Under the pieces are notes generated by a model. The model ran no database searches, was not told where the DNA came from, and worked only from the letters and a program-made list of their open reading frames with translations. This document shows, piece by piece, positions 18,086 through 25,545 of a stretch of 64,000 nucleotides of DNA (positions are counted from its first letter, which is position 1; each line of letters begins with the position of its first letter). The DNA is from Lentzea cavernae. GTDB taxonomy: Bacteria > Actinomycetota > Actinomycetes > Mycobacteriales > Pseudonocardiaceae. The translations under genes and the position numbers were made by a program. The DNA lies in NCBI RefSeq assembly GCF_014653695.1, contig NZ_BNAR01000012.1:1-64000 (forward strand), written 5' to 3'.

Positions 18086-18853
18086 ATGACCGCCTTCGTC
18101 ACGGGCGCCACGAGTGGCATCGGTCTCGCCGTCGCGCAGTCCCTCGCCGCGCAGGGCAAACCGGTGTTCATCGTCTCGCGCAACCAGGAGAACGTGTCCT
18201 CGACGGTGAAGCAGCTCCGCGAGGACGGCTACGAGGCCGACGGCGCGGCATGCGACGTGAAGTCCACAGAGGACGTTCGCGCCGCCGTCGCACAGGCCGT
18301 GGAGCGCTTCGGCCGCATCGACGTCCTCGTCAACAACGCGGGTCGTGGCGGAGGCGGTGAGACCGCGTCGCTCGACGAGGACCTCTGGCTCGACGTCGTG
18401 GAGACCAACCTCAACAGCGTTTTCCGCGTCACCAAAGAGGTTCTGAGCACCGGCAAGATGCTTGAGGGCTCGTGGGGGCGGATCATCAACATCGCCTCCA
18501 CGGGCGGCAAGCAGGGCGTCATGCTGGCCGCGCCGTACTCGGCGTCCAAGCACGGCGTCATCGGCTTCACCAAGGCGGTCGGCCTGGAGCTCGCGAAGAC
18601 CGGCATCACGGTCAACGCGGTGTGTCCCGGCTACGTCGAGACGCCGATGGCGAGCCGGGTCCGCCAGGGTTACGCCAACTACTGGGGCGTGACCGAGGAC
18701 GACGTGCAGGAGAAGTTCAACGCGAAGATCCCGCTCGGCCGCTACTCCACGCCGGAGGAGGTCGCCGGGCTCGTCTCCTACCTGGTGACGGACACGGCGT
18801 CGTCGATCACCGCACAGGCGCTCAACGTGTGCGGCGGGCTGGGGAACTACTGA
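18086..18853 (+). CDS. Type II PKS ketoreductase (ActIII-like, C-9)
   Basis: A 255-aa short-chain dehydrogenase. It shows the NADPH motif TGATSGIG, the NNAGRGGGGET segment, the catalytic Ser of NIASTGGKQGV and Y-x-x-x-K in APYSASKHG, and ends with ALNVCGGLGNY, the same C-terminus as the actinorhodin ketoreductase. ActIII-type enzymes reduce the C-9 carbonyl of the nascent polyketide, so the aglycone is a reduced type. It is placed between ferredoxin and ferredoxin reductase, 10 kb from the KS/CLF genes, which is unusual for a first-step PKS enzyme. Confidence 0.95.
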   Translation: MTAFVTGATSGIGLAVAQSLAAQGKPVFIVSRNQENVSSTVKQLREDGYEADGAACDVKSTEDVRAAVAQAVERFGRIDVLVNNAGRGGGGETASLDEDLWLDVVETNLNSVFRVTKEVLSTGKMLEGSWGRIINIASTGGKQGVMLAAPYSASKHGVIGFTKAVGLELAKTGITVNAVCPGYVETPMASRVRQGYANYWGVTEDDVQEKFNAKIPLGRYSTPEEVAGLVSYLVTDTASSITAQALNVCGGLGNY

Positions 18854-18854
18854 G

Positions 18855-20066
18855 ATGGCCGCCGCATCGTCGTCAGTGGTCGTCGTCGGTGCCGGCCACG
18901 CCGGAGGTCAGGTCGCGGTGTCCCTGCGCGAGCAGGGGTACCGCGGCTCGATCACGGTCGTCGGCGCCGAACCCGTCGCGCCGTACCAGCGGCCGCCGCT
19001 GACGAAGGCGTACCTGGCCGGCAAGACCGACGTCGAGGGACTCCTGATGCAGAAGGAGTCGTACTACGAGGACAACGACATCGAGCTGGTGCTGGACGAT
19101 CCCGTCGCGGTGATCGACCGCGCGGCGCGGGTCGTCGTGCTGAGCTCCGGCCGCACGCTGGTGTTCGGCGACCTGGTGCTCGCCACCGGGGCCACGCCCC
19201 GCACGCTGCCCGGCACGTTGTCGTTGCGCACCATCGCGGACACCGACGCCGTGCGGGCGCGTCTGGACGGCCCCTCGCGGGTCGTCGTGATCGGTGCCGG
19301 GTTCATCGGGCTCGAGTTCGCCGCTGTGGCGAGGGAACAGGGCCACGACGTCACGGTCGTGGAGGCGTTGCCGCGGGCGATGGCGCGCGCGGTCACCGCG
19401 TTCACCTCGGCCCACGTCGTCGCCGAGCACGAGAAGACCGGCGTCCGGGTCCTGCTCGGCACGCAGGTGAAGGCCGTGCGCACCGGCGCGGTCGAGCTCG
19501 CCGACGGCACCGTGCTGCTCGCGGACCTCGTCGTCGCCGGCATCGGCGTCGTCCCGAACGCGGAGCTCGCCGCCGGTGCGGGGCTGACCGTGGGCGACGG
19601 GATCGTGGTCGACGCGCACCTGCGCACCGACGACCCGTCGATCTACGCCATCGGCGACTGCGCGCGGTTCTCCAGCACGCGCACCGGCGGCCGCATCCGG
19701 CTGGAGTCCGTGCAGAACGCCACCGACCAGGCCACCTGCGTCGCGGCGTCGATCATGGGTTCGGCCGAGCCGTACACCGGCCTGCCGTGGTTCTGGAGCG
19801 AGCAGCACGCGGTGAAGCTGCAGATCGCCGGGCTCGTCGACGGCCACGACCACACCGTCGTGACCGGCGATCCGGACGGCGGGCGGTTCTCCGTGTTCTG
19901 CTTCCGCGGTGACCGGCTGCTCGGCGTGGAGTCGGTCAACAAGCCCGCCGACTACATGCTGGCCCGGCGGCTGCTCTCCGCCGGCGGCACCGTCTCCCCG
20001 GCCGTCGTCGCGGCACCCGGCTTCGACCTGCGCACCTACCTGCAGGGCGGCGCCGCAGCTGCTTGA
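18855..20066 (+). CDS. FAD-dependent ferredoxin reductase
   Basis: A 403-aa NAD(P)H:ferredoxin reductase of the putidaredoxin-reductase type. FAD-binding GAGHAGGQVAVSLR is at the N-terminus, YQRPPLTKAYL follows, the NAD motif GAGFIGLEFAA lies near 145, and the second FAD motif YAIGDCARF near 265. Together with the ferredoxin it feeds the P450s. It begins one base after the ketoreductase stop, so the genes are co-translated. A bidirectional terminator follows. Confidence 0.93.
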   Translation: MAAASSSVVVVGAGHAGGQVAVSLREQGYRGSITVVGAEPVAPYQRPPLTKAYLAGKTDVEGLLMQKESYYEDNDIELVLDDPVAVIDRAARVVVLSSGRTLVFGDLVLATGATPRTLPGTLSLRTIADTDAVRARLDGPSRVVVIGAGFIGLEFAAVAREQGHDVTVVEALPRAMARAVTAFTSAHVVAEHEKTGVRVLLGTQVKAVRTGAVELADGTVLLADLVVAGIGVVPNAELAAGAGLTVGDGIVVDAHLRTDDPSIYAIGDCARFSSTRTGGRIRLESVQNATDQATCVAASIMGSAEPYTGLPWFWSEQHAVKLQIAGLVDGHDHTVVTGDPDGGRFSVFCFRGDRLLGVESVNKPADYMLARRLLSAGGTVSPAVVAAPGFDLRTYLQGGAAAA

Positions 20067-20076
20067 CCCCGAAACC

Positions 20077-20117
20077 CTTGAAGCCCACGCGGACCTCAGG
20101 TCCACGTGGGCTTCAAG
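20077..20117. terminator. Bidirectional terminator
   Basis: A long stem (CTTGAAGCCCACG and complement, continued by GGACCT/AGGTCC after one mismatch) lies between the convergent reductase and KASIII genes. Confidence 0.8.
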
Positions 20118-20127
20118 CGTTCAACGG

Positions 20128-21162
20128 TCAGCTGACCCATGACGGCTGCTCGACCATTTCCACGACCGCGCACCCCCAGCTGTAGCCCGCGCCGACGCCG
20201 ACCAGCACGATCCGGTGGCCGGGCTTGGCCTGACCGGTGTCCACGAGGTGCCCCAGCCCGGCGAACTGGTCGCCGGCGCCGAGGTGGCCGATGGTCCGGC
20301 TCCACTCCAGCGTCGTGCGCGCCGGGTCGATGTCGTAGGGCCGCAGGTAGTTCACGTCGAGCCGGCGGCGCCCGAAGTGGGGGAGAACGATCCAGTCGGC
20401 GTCGCCCAGCTTCATGTCCGCGTCCGCGAGCGCCTCCTCGATGGCCGTGGCCTGACCCGCGTTGGCCTTGTTGATGCCGTACGACAGCCCGTACTGCCTG
20501 CTGAACGTGTGCTTGGCGGCCTCGAAGTCCACCGGCATGCGGTGCGTGAACGGCGCGGGCCCGAACGGCTCGTCGCCGCGGTGCAGCGGTTCCAGGTCGG
20601 AGTCGGCGTGCACGGCCAGCGACAGCAGCCGCGCGTACCCGCCCCGGCGCGAGAGCACGATCGCGGTCGCGCCGTCCGCGTAGGGCGTGCCGGGGTCGGT
20701 GCGCCACCGGTCGATGCCGGGCAGGCAGAACCGGTCCGCCGTAGTCAGCAGGGCGTCGGCCCGGCCGTGGCGCGACGTCAGGTACGACACCGCGAGGTCG
20801 AGCGCCGCCATGCCGCCGTTGGACATCTGCCGGATCTCGAGCGCCAGGCAGCTGTTGCGCACGGTCTCCCGCTGGATGTACGAGCCGACCGGCCACAGGT
20901 CCTGGCCCTGGTGGTAGGTGTCGGCGTGCAGGATCAGGTCGACGTCCTCCGACGTGGACCCGGACCGCCCCAGCGCCATCCTCGCCGCCGAGACGGCCAT
21001 CTCCGCCGCCGACTCGTCCGGGGACACCGCGACCGACACGGCGTCGGTGCGGGCGACCAGCTTCGGCTCGCACTCGCCCGAGGCGATCGCGTCGGCCACC
21101 GACAACGTCGACGGCAGCCGGATCCCGTTGCCGCGCACGTACACGTTCTCGTTGATTCGCAC
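20128..21162 (-). CDS. KASIII-like starter-unit acyltransferase/synthase with Cys-to-Ser change
   Basis: A 344-aa FabH-fold protein. The catalytic Cys position lies in the motif R-Q-M-S-N-G-G-M at residue 114 and is Ser (codon TCC). The His region reads LPHFGRRRLD, and the FabH Asn motif is replaced by GHLGAGDQ with an Asp. This combination places it with the DpsC/CerJ group, in which DpsC (daunorubicin) uses Ser to choose propionyl-CoA and CerJ-type proteins move acyl groups. In this cluster it should select a non-acetate starter or transfer an acyl group to the ACP or product. The GTG start follows AAGGAGATC. It leads the flavoprotein gene by 4 bp. Confidence 0.87.
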   Translation of the reverse strand: MRINENVYVRGNGIRLPSTLSVADAIASGECEPKLVARTDAVSVAVSPDESAAEMAVSAARMALGRSGSTSEDVDLILHADTYHQGQDLWPVGSYIQRETVRNSCLALEIRQMSNGGMAALDLAVSYLTSRHGRADALLTTADRFCLPGIDRWRTDPGTPYADGATAIVLSRRGGYARLLSLAVHADSDLEPLHRGDEPFGPAPFTHRMPVDFEAAKHTFSRQYGLSYGINKANAGQATAIEEALADADMKLGDADWIVLPHFGRRRLDVNYLRPYDIDPARTTLEWSRTIGHLGAGDQFAGLGHLVDTGQAKPGHRIVLVGVGAGYSWGCAVVEMVEQPSWVS

Positions 21163-21166
21163 CGGT

Positions 21167-21754
21167 TCAGATCTCCTTCAGCGCCCGTGCGGTCCGCACG
21201 ACCCGATTTGCCTGCACTCGCGCGGACTGCAGCGCCAGCTCGCCCACGGGGAGGTTGTCGCTGCCCAGCACGTGCGACGTGCCGTAGGGGTTCTCGTTCA
21301 GACCAGGCGGCACGATGATGCCGCCGAAGTGGCAGACCATGTTGTAGATCGACACCAGCGTCGTCTCCATGCCCCCGTGCGAGCTGCCGCCGGAGGTGAA
21401 GGCGCTGTAGACCTTGCTGGAGAGCTGGCCGCGGAACCACGCCGGCCCCAGCGTGTCGATGAACTGCTTGAGCTGGGCCGACATGTTCCCGAACCGGGTC
21501 GGCGTGCCGAACAGCACGGCGTCGGCCCACAGCACGTCCTCGACCTGGGCGACGGGAACGTCCTCGGTCGCGGCCAGGTGGGCGGCCCAGGCGGGCCGGG
21601 AGTCGATGGCGGCCCGCGGAGCCAGTTCGGCGGCCCTGACCAGCCGCACCTCCGCGCCCGCCTTCTCGGCCGTGTCCGCCAGTTCCTGCGCGATCCGGTG
21701 AATGGTTCCGGTCGAGGAGTAGTAGACGACGGCGACGTTCACACTGAGGTCCAT
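21167..21754 (-). CDS. WrbA-like NAD(P)H:quinone oxidoreductase (flavodoxin fold)
   Basis: A 195-aa flavodoxin-fold protein. The FMN phosphate loop YYSSTGTIHRIA is near the N-terminus, and TPTRFGNMSAQLKQFIDTLG and AFTSGGSSHGG complete the WrbA signature. These enzymes reduce quinones to hydroquinones by two electrons. ATG 21754 fits the family; the upstream frame (to 21838) crosses the SARP-type repeats and is rejected. It overlaps the ribosome-binding site of the KASIII gene. It probably reduces a quinone intermediate or protects against redox cycling. Confidence 0.88.
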   Translation of the reverse strand: MDLSVNVAVVYYSSTGTIHRIAQELADTAEKAGAEVRLVRAAELAPRAAIDSRPAWAAHLAATEDVPVAQVEDVLWADAVLFGTPTRFGNMSAQLKQFIDTLGPAWFRGQLSSKVYSAFTSGGSSHGGMETTLVSIYNMVCHFGGIIVPPGLNENPYGTSHVLGSDNLPVGELALQSARVQANRVVRTARALKEI

Positions 21755-21807
21755 GTCGGTTCCCCGGGGCTCGCGGAAAGTGGCGGTTCCAGCCTCGTGG
21801 CCGGCTC

Positions 21808-21836
21808 TCGACGCCAGATCGAGCACAGGTCGAAGC
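21808..21836 (+). promoter_or_regulatory. SARP-type operator, three heptamers at 11-bp period
   Basis: TCGACGC (21808), TCGAGCA (21819) and TCGAAGC (21830) repeat exactly every 11 bp with 4-bp spacers CAGA and CAGG. A -10-like TAAGGT (21846-21851) starts 9 bp after the last heptamer, close to the 8-bp distance usual for SARP-activated promoters. It lies between the divergent flavoprotein and response-regulator genes and points toward the regulator. Confidence 0.7.
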
Positions 21837-21882
21837 AACTGGGGTTAAGGTGTTCGGCATCGGGGCGAGGGGGACGTCAGGG

Positions 21883-22488
21883 ATGATCAGGGTCTTGCTG
21901 GCCGAGGACATGCACATGGTCAGGGGCGCTCTGGTGGCGCTGCTCAGCCTCGAACCCGACATCGAGGTGGTGGCCGAGGTCGACTCCGGCGACAAGATCG
22001 TGGCCATGGTCCAGAAGTACCGGCCGGACGTCGCCGTGATCGACATCGACCTGCCGATCCTGGACGGCCTGACCGCCGCCGGCACGATCCGGGAGACCCT
22101 GCCCGGGGTCCGCACGCTGATGCTGACGAGCCTCGCCCGTCCCGGCACGCTGCGCAAAGCTCTCGCCGCCAGGGTCGACGGCTTCATCCTCAAGGACGCC
22201 CCGCCCGCCCAGCTCGCCGCCGCCATCCGCGACGTCCGGCAGGGCAAGCGCGTGGTGGACAGCCAGCTCGCGCTGGCGGCCTGGGACCAGGGCGAGTGCC
22301 CGCTCACCGACCGCGAGCTCGACGTGCTGCGCCTCGCCGCCGGCGGCACGGACGCGCCGGACATCGCGCGGGCGCTGGCGTTGTCGGTCGGCACCGTGCG
22401 GAACTACCTGACGACGGTCATCAGCAAGCTCAACGCCCGCAACCGGGTCGACGCGATCAGGGTCGCCCAGGACGCCGGCTGGATCTGA
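21883..22488 (+). CDS. NarL/LuxR-type response regulator (DesR-like)
   Basis: A 201-aa two-component regulator. The receiver domain starts MIRVLLAEDMHMVRGAL with acidic pocket residues and the phospho-acceptor Asp in AVIDIDLPILDG (about residue 54). The C-terminal LuxR HTH reads LTDRELDVLRLAAGGTDAPDIARALALSVGTVRNYL. ATG 21883 matches the family start. It is convergent with a double histidine kinase whose kinase type (HisKA_3) is the usual NarL partner. A SARP-type operator and -10 box lie upstream, so the cluster activator may control it. Confidence 0.9.
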   Translation: MIRVLLAEDMHMVRGALVALLSLEPDIEVVAEVDSGDKIVAMVQKYRPDVAVIDIDLPILDGLTAAGTIRETLPGVRTLMLTSLARPGTLRKALAARVDGFILKDAPPAQLAAAIRDVRQGKRVVDSQLALAAWDQGECPLTDRELDVLRLAAGGTDAPDIARALALSVGTVRNYLTTVISKLNARNRVDAIRVAQDAGWI

Positions 22489-22497
22489 CCGGCGCCG

Positions 22498-24798
22498 TCA
22501 CCGCGGCAGGGGGATCTGCGCCTGCAACCGGTAGGTGTCCGCGGAGACGGCCCCCGCCTCCAGCGTCCCCCCGACGTCGGCGACGCGGACGGTGAGGTTG
22601 CCGATCCCGTTGCCCCCGGTCCCGTTGCCACCGGCGGTGTCCCGGCCGGGCTCCTGGTGGCCCACGAGGCCGTCGTTCACGATCGCCATCGTCAGCCGGT
22701 CGCCGCCGCGCACCAGGGTGATCTCGCAGTGCTCGGCCTTGCTGTGGCGCAGCAGGTTCGTGACGCCCTCGCGCAGCACCGTGGCGAGCGCCGTGCGGAC
22801 CTCCTGCGGCAGCTCGCACTCGTCGAGGTCCATCCGCACCTCGATGTCCGCGGCCGCCAGCAGCGCGCGGGCCGACTCCTTCTCGGTGTCGAGCGAGAGC
22901 GGGCGGTAGCTCGACGCGACCGCGCGGACGTCGGTGAGCGCCTGCCGGGAGATGTCGAGGATCTCGGACAGCTCCTGCCGCGCGCGCTGGTCGTCCCTGC
23001 CGATCAGGCGCAGGGACAGCTCGCTCTTCAACGTGATCGCGGAGAGGCTGAAGCCGAGCAGGTCGTGCAGGTCGCGGGCGAACCGCAGGCGTTCCTTGGT
23101 GACGGCCAGCTCGGCCAGTTCGGACCGCGCGTCGTGCAGCTGCGACACCATCGCCCGCAGCCGGGTCATGCCCCAGACGATGAGCCCGATGTTCATCGTG
23201 GCGATGAAGCCGTAGCCGCTGTCCACCAGGCCCACGTCGTGGAAGGTGTAGGTAAGGCCGACGGTGACGACGATGCCGACGAACGCCACCGCGCCCACAC
23301 GGGGCGGCAGCACCAGCAACGCGGCGCCGGCGAGGAAGCCCGGCAGGCCGAGCCACGGGCTGTCGAACACGACGATCGGGGTGAAGGTGATCACGGCCAT
23401 CGCCGCCAGCAGGCCGTGGCCGAGCGGGGAGCGGACCCCGACGCCCGGTCTGCTGAAGTAGGCGGCCACCAGCACGAGCGAGGACACCACGCCCGCCATC
23501 GACAGCAGCACCGCGGTCTCGGAGATGCCCGAGAACCACACCAGGATCAACGCGCTGATCGTGTACCCGACGAGCACCGCGGCCGTCAGCACGGTCGCGA
23601 GGCGGGGTGCGATGCGCGGTTCCCGGCGGGCGGGCGCGGGCTCCCACGACTCCGAGGGCTGGCCGCCGTGCACGGGCACCTCGGCCCGCAGCCGGTAGGA
23701 GCCGTCACCGCGGGCACCCGCCGTGACCGTGCCGCCCAGCGCCTCGACGCGGCTCGTGAGGTTGCCGAGACCGCTGCCGTGCGTGCCGTCGCCGCCCTCG
23801 CGGACGCCGTCGTTGACGACGTCGATGAACACCACGTCGCCGGCCGAGGAGATCGTGACGTCGCACCGCTCGGCCTTGCTGTGCCGCAGGAGGTTCGTGA
23901 CGCCCTCGCGCAGCACGGTGGCGAACAGCGTGCTCACCTTGGGGGACAGCTCGCCGGTGCTCTCGGCGTCCAGCGCGTAGGTGACGCTCGCGGCGTCGAG
24001 CACGGAACGGGCCGACGCCATCTCGCCGTCCAGCGAGAGCTCCCGGTAGCTCGACGCCACCGAACGGACGTCGGCGAGCGCCTGCCGGGAGATGTCGAGG
24101 ACCTCGGTCAGCTCCTTGCGCGCGTCGTCCTGGCGGTCGGGCACCATCCGGTGGGCGAGCTCGCTCTTGAGCGTGATCGCGGAGAGGCTCAGCCCGAGCA
24201 GGTCGTGCAGGTCGCGCGCGAACCGGAGCCGTTCCTGGGTCACCGCGGTGCCCGCGAGCGCGGACCTGGCCTCGTCGAGCTCCTCGACGAGGGACCGCAG
24301 CCGCGACAGGCCGTAGACGATCAGCCCGGTGACCATGACGAGGTTGGCCGTGTAGGCGACGTGCAACGGGTTGTGGTCGATCGTCCACTGCACCGCGCCC
24401 GACGCCACGTACACGACGCCGAAGAGGGGCCACGCGACGACGGGGGGCAGCACCAGCACGGCGGAGCCGGCGAAGAACCCGACCATGGCCGTCCAGCCCT
24501 GGCCGTACAGCGCGAGCCCGCCGAACGTCAGCGCCGCGTTCGCCAGCAGCGCGAGGAGACCGGTGCGGCCGCGCACGTCGGCGTGCGGGTTGCTGAGGAA
24601 GCGGAACTGCAGGAACGCGAGCGCGGCGAGGCCGACGACCGCGGACACCAGGACTGCCGGCTCGGCCTTCGCGGCCTGGACGTGCATGAAGGCGTTCACG
24701 AAGTAGCCGGTGAACACGGTGCTGAGAACCAGGAGGACCAGCCGGGGTGCGATGCGCGGGTACTCCCGCCGGACGTCGGGGTCCAGGCGAACTGCCAC
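22498..24798 (-). CDS. Tandem DesK-type double histidine kinase
   Basis: One 766-aa frame holding two complete sensor kinases. Each unit of about 380 residues has a PRIAPRL start (residues 14 and 394), four to six membrane helices, a HisKA_3 box F-A-R-D-L-H-D-L-L-G (His198 and His578), and an HATPase_c domain (LREGVTNLLRHSKAE; GLGNLTSRVEALGG and GIGNLTVRVADVGG). I found no stop or start between them. GTG 24798, 5 nt after AAGGAG, is the chosen start. Kinases of this class normally act as dimers of one module. The duplication could make an internal pseudo-dimer or join two stimuli to the neighbouring regulator. Confidence 0.87.
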   Translation of the reverse strand: MAVRLDPDVRREYPRIAPRLVLLVLSTVFTGYFVNAFMHVQAAKAEPAVLVSAVVGLAALAFLQFRFLSNPHADVRGRTGLLALLANAALTFGGLALYGQGWTAMVGFFAGSAVLVLPPVVAWPLFGVVYVASGAVQWTIDHNPLHVAYTANLVMVTGLIVYGLSRLRSLVEELDEARSALAGTAVTQERLRFARDLHDLLGLSLSAITLKSELAHRMVPDRQDDARKELTEVLDISRQALADVRSVASSYRELSLDGEMASARSVLDAASVTYALDAESTGELSPKVSTLFATVLREGVTNLLRHSKAERCDVTISSAGDVVFIDVVNDGVREGGDGTHGSGLGNLTSRVEALGGTVTAGARGDGSYRLRAEVPVHGGQPSESWEPAPARREPRIAPRLATVLTAAVLVGYTISALILVWFSGISETAVLLSMAGVVSSLVLVAAYFSRPGVGVRSPLGHGLLAAMAVITFTPIVVFDSPWLGLPGFLAGAALLVLPPRVGAVAFVGIVVTVGLTYTFHDVGLVDSGYGFIATMNIGLIVWGMTRLRAMVSQLHDARSELAELAVTKERLRFARDLHDLLGFSLSAITLKSELSLRLIGRDDQRARQELSEILDISRQALTDVRAVASSYRPLSLDTEKESARALLAAADIEVRMDLDECELPQEVRTALATVLREGVTNLLRHSKAEHCEITLVRGGDRLTMAIVNDGLVGHQEPGRDTAGGNGTGGNGIGNLTVRVADVGGTLEAGAVSADTYRLQAQIPLPR

Positions 24799-24871
24799 AA
24801 CCACTCCTTGCCGAGAGTCTGGAGCGTCACCGCAGGCCATGCTACCTACCCGCTCACGCCGGGGAGCCGAT

Positions 24872-25516
24872 TTAATTCGCTGGTAACGCGATGAATCCCG
24901 CGCCCGCGAGGTACGCGACGACGTCGGCGACGATCAACCGGCTGAGCTGGAGGTTGTTCGCGATGTCGGCGATCGTGGACTCGGTGTGCATCAACGACTT
25001 CGCGATCTCCGCGGCCGGCGCCCGGTGCAGCGTCACCTGGTAGGCGAGACCGGGGCACACCATGGCCTGGTCTCCGTTGAGGCGTTCGATGCTGGTGTCG
25101 GGCAGGATGCCGATCGGCTGTTCGTGCGCGATGTGCGGCAACGTGAAGACGGCGTCGCCCGCGATCGCCAGCACCGAGAGGATCGGCCCCGCGCCGTCGT
25201 CGAGCCCGAGCGACGGGATGACGCAGCCACCCAGTTTGTCGAGCGTCTTCTTGAGCCTGTGCCACACCGGGCACGGGCCGCCGCCGCCCGACTTCCAGCT
25301 CGCGTAGTTCTCGTACAGCGCGGGGATGTTCTCGAGCGAGACCGGCCCGAGCGTCATGCGGTGCAACGCCTCCCGCACCAGGGGCGTTCCGTCGTGCAAC
25401 TCGATGTCACCCCATCGGCCGCGCACGGTGAGGTGGCCACGTTCCGGATCACTCACCACAACCGCGTCCTCGAGCAGCGACCACAGCGGCCGTGCCGACG
25501 GAATGTGTGATTTCAC
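24872..25516 (-). CDS. Protein resembling the N-terminal part of SagB-type peptide dehydrogenases
   Basis: A 214-aa protein starting VKSHIPSARPLWSLLEDAVVV (GTG 25516 after GGGGAA). It has a beta-rich first part (HLTVRGRWGDIELHDG), a middle region, and a C-terminal winged-helix-like segment (TIADIANNLQLSRLIVADVVAYLAGAGFIALP). This layout recalls the regions before the FMN domain of SagB/McbC-type azoline dehydrogenases, which contact the precursor peptide. The FMN nitroreductase domain is absent. It lies 29 bp after the cyclodehydratase, last in the minus-strand operon. Possible roles are a leader-peptide chaperone or an adaptor for an enzyme encoded elsewhere. The family call is tentative. 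Confidence 0.5.
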   Translation of the reverse strand: MKSHIPSARPLWSLLEDAVVVSDPERGHLTVRGRWGDIELHDGTPLVREALHRMTLGPVSLENIPALYENYASWKSGGGGPCPVWHRLKKTLDKLGGCVIPSLGLDDGAGPILSVLAIAGDAVFTLPHIAHEQPIGILPDTSIERLNGDQAMVCPGLAYQVTLHRAPAAEIAKSLMHTESTIADIANNLQLSRLIVADVVAYLAGAGFIALPAN

Positions 25517-25545
25517 GGCAGTTCCCCAGCCTGTGCGCAAGTGGA

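Noticed and set aside
22657-24894. Long plus-strand frame antisense to the double histidine kinase
   Set aside because: No domain or motif is visible, and it mirrors a well-supported gene.
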